Shown: positions 41,068-48,790, counted from the stretch's first letter. The stretch is DNA of 64,000 bases from Salinicoccus halitifaciens (GCF_021026095.1 NZ_JAJNCU010000002.1:186001-250000), one strand, 5' to 3'. Program-made: numbers and translations. The notes: a model not told the origin generated them from the letters alone.

Positions 41068-42159
41068 ATGCGGAAGATCGAAACATTTGCAACCGAAGAA
41101 GAACTGCTCAGAAGAATAGAGCAGCTCAGGGCGGATGGCGTCACTGAAGACATGATGACCGTCGTGGGCAACGAAGGCACCACCACCGATGCATTGGATG
41201 ACACGGGCGTGAATTACCGTTCCGCCGACGGCAGTGCATGGGATAAGATCGCGTCATGGTTCAGCGATGATCAGCCGGAGGACCGGGTGATGGACGACCT
41301 CGGCCTCACGAAAGAGGAAGAGGATACATTCATGAATGCACTGGACAGGGGCGAACTGCTGCTGTATGTCAACAACCGTACGACGGATGATGACACTTAT
41401 TATGCAGGCAATGACGGCTCTTTTGAGAAGGATGACGCTGCACCGGGTGCTGTGCCTCCCGCTGAAGATGCAAGACGTCAGGAAAACTTCGACAACCGTA
41501 CAGTGACGGAAGATGCAGCACCGGGTAAGAGCGAACAGTTCGTACCGGAAACGCACAGGGAAGATCCGTTGACTAAAACAAGTGCCGATTACGGCATCGA
41601 TCAACCTGTCCGTGATGACAACTACAGCTATGACGATAATAATGTAACGGAGGATGAGAGAATGAGAGACGATAAATTTGTAACTGATGAAGAAAGACGC
41701 AGAAACGACAACTTTGGCGTGACGGATGAAGAGTGGGACAGACTTTCAGATGAAGAGCGGATCGAGCTCAGGGAAGAACGTCTGAGAGTGGATAAGGAAA
41801 ACGTGAAAACCGGTGAAGTGCATGTGGATAAGCATGTTGAAACAGAGCATCAGGAAATCGATGTACCGGTCGAGCGTGATGAAGTGACGATTGAAAGACG
41901 TCCTGTCGAAGGCGAGCGGAGAACAGGTTCGATGGATGAGCGGATCGAGGATAATGATTCCATCCATATCCCTGTATCTGAAGAGCGAGTGAACGTCGAG
42001 AAGGAAAATGTGGTCGATGAGGAAGTCGTCGTCCGCAAGAATAAAGTCCAGGATACGGAGCACATCTCTGAAGATGTCCGCCGTGAGGAAGTCGACATTG
42101 AAGAGACGACCAACACGGACCGTGAAACCCGTAACCGTGACGACAGAGACAGACTATAA
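41068..42159 (+). CDS. general stress protein with YflT-like and DUF2382 (YsnF) domains
   Basis: The 363 residues start with a YflT/GSP17M-like domain (RKIETFATEEELLRRIEQLRADGVTEDMMTVVGNE, to about 105). A long acidic, low-complexity linker follows. The C-terminal DUF2382 domain (about 215-345) is made of repeated strands such as LREERLRVDKENVKTGEVHVDKHVETEHQEIDVPVERDEVTIERRPV. Such proteins are abundant in sigma-B-induced cells and are thought to be protective. The sigma-B promoter upstream agrees. TGGAGG lies 8 bp before the ATG at 41068. The linker and tail carry many Asp, Asn and Arg residues. Confidence 0.88.
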   Translation: MRKIETFATEEELLRRIEQLRADGVTEDMMTVVGNEGTTTDALDDTGVNYRSADGSAWDKIASWFSDDQPEDRVMDDLGLTKEEEDTFMNALDRGELLLYVNNRTTDDDTYYAGNDGSFEKDDAAPGAVPPAEDARRQENFDNRTVTEDAAPGKSEQFVPETHREDPLTKTSADYGIDQPVRDDNYSYDDNNVTEDERMRDDKFVTDEERRRNDNFGVTDEEWDRLSDEERIELREERLRVDKENVKTGEVHVDKHVETEHQEIDVPVERDEVTIERRPVEGERRTGSMDERIEDNDSIHIPVSEERVNVEKENVVDEEVVVRKNKVQDTEHISEDVRREEVDIEETTNTDRETRNRDDRDRL

Positions 42160-42170
42160 ATTTAAATATG

Positions 42171-42199
42171 AAAACCGGACATTGATGTCCGGTTTTTTT
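42171..42199. terminator. terminator between the stress gene and ybaK
   Basis: AAAACCGGACAT (42171-42182) pairs with ATGTCCGGTTTT (42185-42196), followed by T. Confidence 0.9.
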
Positions 42200-42205
42200 C
42201 ATGCC

Positions 42206-42688
42206 TTAAGTGATGTCGGCGTACTCACCATCTGTGATCTCGAGGAGATCATCCGGGGCCAATTCCACCTGCATGCCTCTTTTGCCGGCGGATACGACGA
42301 TCGTATCGAGCTCTGCCGCAGATTGAGCCAGAAATGTCGGGAAGGATTTCTTCATCCCGACCGGTGAGCAGCCGCCGCGGACGTAGCCCGTCGTCTTCTC
42401 AAGGGCATTGATGTCGAGCATATCCACTTTCTTGTTTCCGCTCGCTTCAGCGAGCTTCTTCAAGTCGAGCTTGGTCCCTGCCGGTATGCATGCGACAATC
42501 TCACCTGTATTGCTGCCGGTTGCGACCATGGTCTTATATATCTTATGGAATGGCATGCCCGTCTCATCTGCATCATTCTGCGCTTTTTCATTATCATCAT
42601 TCCACGCATACTGATGGACATTGTATCCGATGCCGTGATTTTCGAGCTGCCGCATCGCATTCGTCTTCTGTATCTTCTTTTTCTTCAT
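42206..42688 (-). CDS. ybaK: Cys-tRNA(Pro)/aminoacyl-tRNA deacylase YbaK
   Basis: The 160-residue YbaK/EbsC-type editing enzyme removes cysteine wrongly attached to tRNA(Pro). Signatures are KTMVATG (Lys in the active site), KLDLKKLAEASGNKKVDML and GYVRGGCSPVGMKKSFPTFL, the GxxPG-like loop of the INS superfamily in its YbaK form. It is cytoplasmic. AGGAGTG lies 7 bp before the ATG. It is convergent with the stress gene. Confidence 0.9.
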   Translation of the reverse strand: MKKKKIQKTNAMRQLENHGIGYNVHQYAWNDDNEKAQNDADETGMPFHKIYKTMVATGSNTGEIVACIPAGTKLDLKKLAEASGNKKVDMLDINALEKTTGYVRGGCSPVGMKKSFPTFLAQSAAELDTIVVSAGKRGMQVELAPDDLLEITDGEYADIT

Positions 42689-42781
42689 GGAAGCACTCCT
42701 CTCAAAATCCCATCGGTTTTATTTTAACACAGGCAGGTTTTCCTGCCCGGCCTGAAGTTTCTTGAAAAATATGCATTAGTG

Positions 42782-42807
42782 GTTTAAAAGCAGACTATTC
42801 AGGGAAG
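42782..42807 (+). promoter_or_regulatory. sigma-B-like promoter of the CotF-like gene pair
   Basis: GTTTAA (42782-42787), a 14-bp spacer and GGGAAG (42802-42807) fit the staphylococcal sigma-B form GGGWAW in five of six -10 positions. The start codon is 42 bp away. Confidence 0.6.
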
Positions 42808-42849
42808 CTGATTATAGAGCAATCCAGAACATATGAAAGGAGAACAGGA

Positions 42850-43083
42850 ATGGCTAAAAATTCGAATAAGAACAAGAATAAGAATCAAACAGCACAAAAA
42901 CCGAACCTTGCAGTACATGAGACACTCGAGCTGCATGAGGTGCTGACGGTGAAGCAGGCGGCATACCTTAAAGCGAACATGATGGAAGAAATCGCCAAAG
43001 ACAAGGACTTGAAGCAGATCATCCGCAAAGACGCGAGGAATTCGAAAAAAGCGATCAAAGAAATTCAGGAACTTTTACCTTAA
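42850..43083 (+). CDS. small helical protein paired with a CotF-like protein
   Basis: The 77-residue protein has a Lys/Asn-rich N-terminal tail (about 1-20), followed by two helices: HETLELHEVLTVKQAAYLKANMMEEI and KDLKQIIRKDARNSKKAIKEIQELL. It resembles the small partner that often precedes Coat_F-domain proteins in Bacillota. GAAAGGAG lies 10 bp before the ATG. The next gene starts 16 bp downstream with a ribosome site overlapping this stop, so they are an operon. Probably stress-induced. Function unknown. Confidence 0.7.
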   Translation: MAKNSNKNKNKNQTAQKPNLAVHETLELHEVLTVKQAAYLKANMMEEIAKDKDLKQIIRKDARNSKKAIKEIQELLP

Positions 43084-43099
43084 GGAGGGAGCAGTATAA

Positions 43100-43399
43100 A
43101 TGGATTTGATTAAAGAACTCGATAAATCAGGAGAAAATAAAGACCAGATCATCGCAACCGAGCTGCTCGTGACGGCGAAGGCGGCGGTGCGCACATATGC
43201 TGTGGCACTCACCGAAACGGCATCCCCCGAGGTCAGGGACGTGCTGAAGCGCCAGCTGAAGCAGGCGATCGACCAGCATGGAAGAATTGCCGATTACATG
43301 ATGGAGAACAACATGTACTATGCGCATGATGTCGACAAGCAGCTTGAGCTCGACAAGAAGAAAGTGAAGACCGCGAAAAAGCTGGTCAAAGATAAATAA
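43100..43399 (+). CDS. CotF-family (Coat_F domain) protein
   Basis: The 99 residues have the Coat_F helical bundle signature: IIATELLVTAKAAVRTYAVALTETASPEVRDVLKRQLKQAIDQHGRIADYMMENNMYYAHDVDKQL. It is ferritin-like in pattern but lacks a clear metal site. In spore formers relatives are coat proteins. This organism is probably a non-sporulating coccus, so the role must be different, perhaps stress protection. AAGGAGGGAG lies 9 bp before the ATG. It ends in a terminator. Confidence 0.8.
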   Translation: MDLIKELDKSGENKDQIIATELLVTAKAAVRTYAVALTETASPEVRDVLKRQLKQAIDQHGRIADYMMENNMYYAHDVDKQLELDKKKVKTAKKLVKDK

Positions 43400-43434
43400 C
43401 ACCGGAGGCCCCGAGCCTTTCCGGTTGTGTCCGG

Positions 43435-43473
43435 ACATCCCTTTGGATATTATATCCTTTAGGGATGTTTTTA
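43435..43473 (+). terminator. terminator of the CotF-like operon
   Basis: ACATCCCT (43435-43442) pairs with AGGGATGT (43461-43468) around an inner GGATAT-T-ATATCC hairpin, followed by TTTTTAT. Confidence 0.82.
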
Positions 43474-43513
43474 TATTCTGAAAACTAAACAACAGATTAC
43501 AGGAGGCACTAAC

Positions 43514-44170
43514 ATGACACAGGAAAATTTGTATGAAAAAGGCAACATCAAAAGGTTATCGGAATTCGCCAAACTGGCACCCGATGCGTTCAAGAGCTTC
43601 GCGGCATTCGACAAGGCGGCCGTCGCGGACGGTGTGATCCCGAGACGCACGAAGGAACTGATTGCGGTTGCGGTGGCACACGTCACGGGATGCCCGTACT
43701 GCATCGACATCCATGTCAACGCGGCAAAGGAACTGGACGTATCAAAAGAGGAAATCGCTGAAGCGGTCATGGTCGCGACCGGCCTGAAGGCAGGCTCTGC
43801 GATGGCGCACGGCGTGAACGCCCTCCAGGCCTACGACGGCAACAACGACGGCGACTTGTATGAGAAATCCAACATCGACCGCCTGGGTGAGTTCGCAAAA
43901 CTCGCACCGGACGCGTTCAGGGCATTCGCACAGCTCGATAAGGAAGCGGTGAAGCCCGGCAAGATCTCCGGGAAGGATAAAGAGCTCATCGCTGTTGCGG
44001 TGGCGCACGTCACGGGATGCCCGTACTGCATCGAGATACATACCGCCAATGCGAAGAAGCTCGATGTGACGAAAGAGGAGATGGCGGAAGCGATCCTCGT
44101 CGGCACGGCACTGAAGGCGGGCTCCGCGATGGCACACGGCGTCAACGCACTGAACGCATTCGACGATTAA
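43514..44170 (+). CDS. double-domain carboxymuconolactone decarboxylase/AhpD-like protein
   Basis: The 218 residues consist of two near-identical AhpD-core domains (about 1-107 and 115-218). Each has the redox motif CPYC (C60/C63 and C169/C172) followed by the x-x-H helix (CIDIH, CIEIH) and the GLKAGSAMAHGVNAL ending. Single-domain relatives act as alkylhydroperoxidase or thiol-disulfide partners and form oligomers, so this gene fuses two subunits in one chain. It is cytoplasmic and likely part of oxidative-stress defence. ACAGGAGG lies 7 bp before the ATG. It ends in a strong terminator. Confidence 0.87.
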   Translation: MTQENLYEKGNIKRLSEFAKLAPDAFKSFAAFDKAAVADGVIPRRTKELIAVAVAHVTGCPYCIDIHVNAAKELDVSKEEIAEAVMVATGLKAGSAMAHGVNALQAYDGNNDGDLYEKSNIDRLGEFAKLAPDAFRAFAQLDKEAVKPGKISGKDKELIAVAVAHVTGCPYCIEIHTANAKKLDVTKEEMAEAILVGTALKAGSAMAHGVNALNAFDD

Positions 44171-44180
44171 TATTGATGAC

Positions 44181-44209
44181 ATCCGGACAGGGGACTGTCC
44201 GGATTTTTT
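44181..44209 (+). terminator. terminator of the AhpD-like gene
   Basis: ATCCGGACAG (44181-44190) and CTGTCCGGAT (44195-44204) form a perfect stem with loop GGGA, then TTTTTT. Its arms match the arms of the repeat array that follows. Confidence 0.9.
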
Positions 44210-44213
44210 GTGC

Positions 44214-44430
44214 AGCCGGATGGGAATAAAGAACCCGCGGCGGCTGTCAGGATATCTCCTGGGGAAATAGGACAGATACAAAGAGTTTCCAGGCGCTGTC
44301 CGGATACCCTCTATAAATCCAGACAGAAGCGGAATCCACCCTGCCGCCATCCGGTTTTCCCACTAGTTTCCGGACAGTCTGAGGCGGAGCGCCGTCCGGA
44401 TCCACCTACATATTCCGGATGGAACCACGC
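44214..44430. repeat. degenerate TCCGG-family hairpin array (array F)
   Basis: Hairpin units begin at about 44246 (GTCAGG), 44298 (GTCCGG), 44349 (ATCCGG) and 44394 (GTCCGG), spaced 52, 51 and 45 bp. The clearest has CTGTCCGGAT and ATCCAGACAG as 10-bp arms (44296-44326). Loops and linkers have drifted. The arms match array E at 29685-30097. The 300-bp interval between the AhpD-like gene and the acetamidase holds no gene. Confidence 0.75.
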
Positions 44431-44461
44431 CCATCATCAACGCTGTCCTTTATTCCATAAG

Positions 44462-44500
44462 AAAAACGGATGGAGCTCCCGCAACGGGGAATTCCATCCG
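44462..44500 (-). terminator. terminator of the acetamidase gene
   Basis: CGGATGGA (44467-44474) pairs with TCCATCCG (44493-44500) around an inner CCCG/CGGG hairpin; on the minus strand it is followed by TTTTTC. Confidence 0.75.
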
Positions 44501-44509
44501 CATGATGAT

Positions 44510-45811
44510 TTAAGCATAATGCCGCTTCGTCAGCTGATCGAGCCTGATCCTCCGGAGCATCTCCTTCGGTACAAGGAAAGTCACGGTGACGACGCCCGGA
44601 TTCCGGCCGATGTCGATCGAGCCGGTAATCGTCGCGCGGTTCATCACTTCAGGCACTTCGATATCCAGCAGTTTCGCCGCGCGCTCGAGCCCGTTCTGGG
44701 TCGCGTCATTCAATGTCGCGCCGGTGCCGATGAAGGACAGCGGATAAGACTCTTCGATCCGCTCGATGCCCCATTGGTCCGCAAGCACCTGCGCTTTCTC
44801 CATCTCCTCCTCCGTATACGGTTTTGCGACCGCAGGCAGATCTTCCTTTAAAGGCAGGAGTATCGGACCTTCCACCGTCAAATCTTTGATGACGCTCACG
44901 CTGAGGTCGACAACACCCGCAACATCGGTGGTGTGCCCCGCAATTTCACCGTTCCCCTGCATGGCGTGCATATCGCCGAGATAGACGCCGCCGCCCGGAA
45001 CTTTGACCGGACAGATCAGAATCGCGCCTTCACGCACCCGGTTGATGTCCATATGGCCGTCCGTCCGGTCTTCAAGTTCTTCGACGGTCTTCACATAGTC
45101 ATGCGGCGCATCGAGCAGGAACTGCCCGAAGTCACCGGCGTTGTGGGAATCCGGAAAAGGGCTCGCAGGCGTCGTGCCGAGCTGGCCGAGAAACGGGATG
45201 ACGCGGGCGATTGCACCGACGATATCGTGCGGGGCGAATGTGACGACCGGGTTCTGGATGGAATTTTCCGGCGTGCACATGTATTCCTTCGACTTATGCG
45301 CAATCCGCTCCGCTGCTTCCTGATTCAAAGTGATGCCGAGCGACCGCTCCTTATTAAAAGCCATCGTGTAGGCATTGGTGAAGTTGAACGGCGTGACATC
45401 TTCATCACATTCCGCACACCGGACCGCACCCTGGCCAATCCCCTTGATGACGGATTTCGGATTTTTGGCACCGCAGTTCGGGCATATGCCTGCAACGAAC
45501 GGGTCGCCTGAAAATCTGCCTTCCATCGGTTTGTCATGCCCCGAAGCTGTCGCAAAGGAAGTCACGCGGATCGAATTGATCTTGATTGCGATCGCATCGC
45601 CAACTTCTGCGCCTTCGACATAGACCGGCTGCGTCACTTCATGTCCGCCTTTCAGTTCGGGCGTGATCATCGGGCCCCAACAGCCCGGTGCCGTATTGGC
45701 GATGATCGTGCCGTTGTTTTTGACGTGATAAGACATTTCAACATTCGGGTCGAGTGTGCCATCTGTGAAACGGTCGACGTAAACGGTTTGTTTGAAATCA
45801 TGGTTACTCAT
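44510..45811 (-). CDS. acetamidase/formamidase family hydrolase
   Basis: This 433-residue enzyme of the FmdA_AmdA family hydrolyses short amides to ammonia and a carboxylate. Conserved parts are NTAPGCWGPMITPELKGGHEVTQPVYVEGAEVGDAIAIKI, the zinc-ribbon-like pairs CPNC and CAEC (about 109-140), HNAGDFGQ and VPGGGVYLGDMHAMQGNGEIAGHTTDVAGVVDL with the metal-binding His and Glu residues. It is cytoplasmic. AGGAG lies before the ATG. No amide transporter or regulator gene adjoins it. Confidence 0.88.
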   Translation of the reverse strand: MSNHDFKQTVYVDRFTDGTLDPNVEMSYHVKNNGTIIANTAPGCWGPMITPELKGGHEVTQPVYVEGAEVGDAIAIKINSIRVTSFATASGHDKPMEGRFSGDPFVAGICPNCGAKNPKSVIKGIGQGAVRCAECDEDVTPFNFTNAYTMAFNKERSLGITLNQEAAERIAHKSKEYMCTPENSIQNPVVTFAPHDIVGAIARVIPFLGQLGTTPASPFPDSHNAGDFGQFLLDAPHDYVKTVEELEDRTDGHMDINRVREGAILICPVKVPGGGVYLGDMHAMQGNGEIAGHTTDVAGVVDLSVSVIKDLTVEGPILLPLKEDLPAVAKPYTEEEMEKAQVLADQWGIERIEESYPLSFIGTGATLNDATQNGLERAAKLLDIEVPEVMNRATITGSIDIGRNPGVVTVTFLVPKEMLRRIRLDQLTKRHYA

Positions 45812-45965
45812 TCTTATCAGCTCCTCTTACCTTTCATTATATTCCAAAAGTGTCTGTAAATCATTAATGAGCGACGCTCTGATGAGATTCTTAAGGTTTA
45901 ACATATGCTCAATCGGATAGAGTAATTATATGAGGAAAATAAAAACCAATGAAAGGGTTGAAAAC

Positions 45966-47132
45966 ATGTCTGTAAAAGAAGAAGTGATCGACAAACATAT
46001 GGATCATATCATCAATTTCCGGAGAAGGCTCCATAAAAATCCAGAACTGAGCTTTGAGGAATATGAGACGACGAAACTGATCGCGAACGGCTTAGAGGAC
46101 ACCAAAATAGAATTTTATGAACTGAGTGAGAAGACCGGACTGATCGGTCTGCTGGAAAAAGATCCGGATTATGAATATGTCGCGGTACGGGCGGATATCG
46201 ATGCGCTGCCGATAGAAGAGGAGACGGATCTTGAGTTCAAGTCAGAAACCGAAGGCAGGATGCATGCATGCGGACACGATATCCATTCAAGCATCCTCTA
46301 CGGATTCGCAAAGATCATCAATGATTTATATGATGACCTCCAATACAATATCGTCTTCGTATTCCAGCCGGCGGAGGAGATACTGAAAGGTGCAAAATAC
46401 ATCAAGGAGGAAATGCAGCGCCTGGAAGTGCCGGTGGATAAAATCGTCATGTACCATACTTGGCCGAACTTGAATGAGGGACTCGTCGGGTACAGGGAAG
46501 ACCAGTTCTGCGCCGGCGCACAGAGCTTCAATGTCAAACTGACCGCCAAAGGCGGCCATGCCGCACACCCGCATAAGACAGCGGACCCGGTCTATCTCGC
46601 TGCAGACATCATCCACTTCATCCAGGCGATCGTATCGAGGTACAACAATCCGGCAACACCCCTCGTCATGACGATCGGACAGATCCATGCCGGCGAGCGG
46701 AACAACGTGATTCCTGATGTATGTACATTCGGCGGCACGATGCGGAGCTTCTCAGAGGAATCCATCCGGGACGCCAAGGAAATCATGGAGAAATACATTA
46801 AAGAAGTCACGGCCATGGTCGGGGCGGATTATGAAATTGAGTTCAAGAACTACTGCCCGCCGCTCATCAACACACCTGAAATCGTGGAAGAATTCGTCAA
46901 CGCAGGTGAGGATGAGTCGGTTTATCACAGACTGCCGGAACCATCCATGGGATCCGAAGACTTTTCCTTCTATCTGGACGAATACGTCGGTGCAGCATTC
47001 CGCATCGGCACACGCATGGAAGACGTGGAGGAAAGCGGCTACTCCCTCCACAGCCCGGAAATCATATTTTCCGAGAAAAGCATCAAAACAGGAATAAAAG
47101 CCCTCGTCGACTTTACGACGAGAGCGGAATAA
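45966..47132 (+). CDS. M20D family amidohydrolase (N-acyl-amino-acid or hippurate hydrolase type)
   Basis: The 388-residue di-metal peptidase fold has RRRLHKNPELSFEEYETT near the N-terminus, VAVRADIDALPIEEETDLEF, the metal ligands in MHACGHDIHSS, QPAEEILKGA with the catalytic Glu pair, and the lid-domain motif TAKGGHAAHPHKTADP. PSMGSEDFSFYL supplies the last metal-binding area. It cleaves N-acyl groups from amino acids. I start at the ATG 45966 (AAAGGG 8-9 bp upstream). It differs clearly from the AbgB-like gene at 19760, so the two M20 genes are not recent copies. Confidence 0.85.
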   Translation: MSVKEEVIDKHMDHIINFRRRLHKNPELSFEEYETTKLIANGLEDTKIEFYELSEKTGLIGLLEKDPDYEYVAVRADIDALPIEEETDLEFKSETEGRMHACGHDIHSSILYGFAKIINDLYDDLQYNIVFVFQPAEEILKGAKYIKEEMQRLEVPVDKIVMYHTWPNLNEGLVGYREDQFCAGAQSFNVKLTAKGGHAAHPHKTADPVYLAADIIHFIQAIVSRYNNPATPLVMTIGQIHAGERNNVIPDVCTFGGTMRSFSEESIRDAKEIMEKYIKEVTAMVGADYEIEFKNYCPPLINTPEIVEEFVNAGEDESVYHRLPEPSMGSEDFSFYLDEYVGAAFRIGTRMEDVEESGYSLHSPEIIFSEKSIKTGIKALVDFTTRAE

Positions 47133-47144
47133 AATTTTTTTCTT

Positions 47145-47196
47145 AAGCTCTCCTTAATGGTTGTGTTAAGCAATCATTTTAAGGAGGGCTTTTCTA
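47145..47196. terminator. bidirectional terminator between M20 and TetR genes
   Basis: AAGCTCTCCTTAA (47145-47157) pairs with TTAAGGAGGGCTT (47179-47191, one G-T pair) around a 21-nt loop, with TTTTC after it. Confidence 0.75.
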
Positions 47197-47802
47197 TTTA
47201 TAAGATCTATCCAGTCTGATATGAAAAGTTTTATAAGGGGAAATCTTCATCAGCTCAAGTATTTGTGCATTCATGAATTCCGGTTCATATTTGTAATCTT
47301 CATGTACCCATTGTTTAATCAGACCGACTACGGCATATGCCAGGTAGCTCGCTAAAAGATCACTCTGAACATTATTATCTCTCACATTGCCTTCTTCAAG
47401 GTTAATCTTTTTGAATGATTCAAACATCCGGTCTTCAACAAGAGATGAAAGGTCGGACTTTAAAATGATGGAGTAATAATCTGCATTTTGGAAAATATTA
47501 TTGAATAAATATAATTCTGAGGGGGTAAGACGGTTAAATGGGAATGGATGTTTATTTAAGAATGGCTTTCTGTACGCATATAACAATTCGCGGTGTTTCT
47601 CAGCCATTAATGAACGAAGCAGTTCCTCTTTGTTTGGGTAATGATTATAAAAAGAACTTCTGGTGATGCCAGCAGCTTTTGAAATATCAGTGACATTTAA
47701 ATTGTTAAATTGTTCATGTGCCAAGAAAGCGAGAAGAGCTTTTTTTAAAGAACGTTTGGTAGTAAGTACTCTGCGGTCTAGGTATAATTCTTCCTTATCC
47801 AT
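47194..47802 (-). CDS. TetR family repressor
   Basis: The 202-residue regulator has an N-terminal helix-turn-helix (FNNLNVTDISKAAGITRSSFYNHYPNKEELLRSLM, about 32-66). The C-terminal domain is of the TetR_C_7/YxaF-like helical type. The DNA is notably AT-richer than the flanking genes and codon use changes accordingly, as in the divergent SDR gene, so this pair may have been acquired together. GGAGGAGGAC precedes the ATG. The likely operator is the inverted repeat at 47902-47919, over the SDR transcription start. Confidence 0.85.
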   Translation of the reverse strand: MDKEELYLDRRVLTTKRSLKKALLAFLAHEQFNNLNVTDISKAAGITRSSFYNHYPNKEELLRSLMAEKHRELLYAYRKPFLNKHPFPFNRLTPSELYLFNNIFQNADYYSIILKSDLSSLVEDRMFESFKKINLEEGNVRDNNVQSDLLASYLAYAVVGLIKQWVHEDYKYEPEFMNAQILELMKISPYKTFHIRLDRSYK

Positions 47803-47848
47803 GTCCTCCTCCTTTTTATTTTACATTTTCATAACAAGTGTCCAAAAA

Positions 47849-47862
47849 TGAATGCGCTTACA
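47849..47862. promoter_or_regulatory. CcpA-type cre site upstream of the SDR gene
   Basis: TGAATGCGCTTACA matches the cre consensus TGWAANCGNTNWCA in 13 of 14 positions. It lies just upstream of a TATACT -10 box at 47886-47891. Confidence 0.65.
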
Positions 47863-47901
47863 TATAAAGATTAATTAATTTTTATTATACTAAATTTACA
47901 A

Positions 47902-47919
47902 GTAGATTTACAAATCTAC
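47902..47919. promoter_or_regulatory. TetR operator of the SDR gene
   Basis: GTAGATTTACAAATCTAC is an 8-bp inverted repeat around AC, starting 11 bp after the -10 box TATACT, so it covers the transcription start. The divergent TetR gene is the natural partner. Confidence 0.7.
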
Positions 47920-47943
47920 TATATAAACAAGGGGGATTTTATA

Positions 47944-48687
47944 ATGGGAAGATTGGATGGTAAAGTTGCTGTAATCACAGGTGGTGCCGGAGGCATGGGG
48001 AAAATCCATGCCAAGGTTTTTGTTGAAGAAGGGGCGAAAGTCATCATTGCGGATTTAGGTGTGTCGAAAGGTAAGGACACAGCTGAAGAATTAGGGGATC
48101 AAGCTAAATTTATCGAACTGGATGTTACGGATGAAGAAAGTTGGACAAGGCTGGTCGAAGAGACTGAAAAGCATTTCGGGCCGATAAATATTTTAGTCAA
48201 TAACGCGGGCATCGTTGTATCGAAGTCAATTGAGGAAACCTCACTGGAAGATTTCAGGAAGACGACAGCTATCAACCAAGATGGGGTTTTTCTGGGGATG
48301 AAACATGTTTTAGAATCCATGAAGAAAGCAGAGAGCGGTTCCATCGTCAATATTTCCTCAATTGCCGGCATTGTAGGCAGTGCAAACAACAGTGCATATA
48401 TAGCCTCAAAGTTTGCTGTCAGAGGGCTGACCAAAGCGGCTGCGGTCGAGTTCGCTCCCCATAACATCAGAGTGAATTCAGTACATCCAGGAACGATACG
48501 TACACCTATGACAGAGCAGGAAGACGTCAAGGAACTGGTGCAGGCTATGGCTCAGATGATACCGATGAAGCGAATCGCCGAACCGATAGAAATCACCAAT
48601 CTCGTATTATATCTTGCTTCTGATGAATCAAGTTATTCAACGGGGACGGAATTTATTGCAGACGGCGGCCTGATACAACAGATGTAA
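47944..48687 (+). CDS. SDR family oxidoreductase
   Basis: This 247-residue classical short-chain dehydrogenase has the cofactor loop TGGAGGMGK (residues 12-20), NNAG (NILVNNAGIV), the catalytic Ser in NISSIAGI, and Tyr/Lys in AYIASKFAV. Asp37 in the IIADLGV strand points to NAD rather than NADP. It resembles 3-alpha-hydroxysteroid/glucose 1-dehydrogenase-like enzymes; the substrate is open. AAGGGGGA precedes the ATG. Control by the divergent TetR protein and by CcpA is suggested by boxes in the 141-bp intergenic region. The DNA is AT-rich. Confidence 0.88.
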   Translation: MGRLDGKVAVITGGAGGMGKIHAKVFVEEGAKVIIADLGVSKGKDTAEELGDQAKFIELDVTDEESWTRLVEETEKHFGPINILVNNAGIVVSKSIEETSLEDFRKTTAINQDGVFLGMKHVLESMKKAESGSIVNISSIAGIVGSANNSAYIASKFAVRGLTKAAAVEFAPHNIRVNSVHPGTIRTPMTEQEDVKELVQAMAQMIPMKRIAEPIEITNLVLYLASDESSYSTGTEFIADGGLIQQM

Positions 48688-48724
48688 ACTAAAGATTGAA
48701 CAGCAAATAATTTTGTATGTAGAA

Positions 48725-48764
48725 AAAGAGGATGTACGGTCCATGGACCGTACATCCTCTTTTA
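48725..48764. terminator. bidirectional terminator, 40-nt perfect palindrome
   Basis: Positions 48725-48764 read the same on both strands (arms AAAAGAGGATGTACGGTCCA). It serves the SDR gene and the convergent YkvI-like gene. Confidence 0.92.
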
Positions 48765-48790
48765 AGCATTACATAATGGAAGATAAACTT

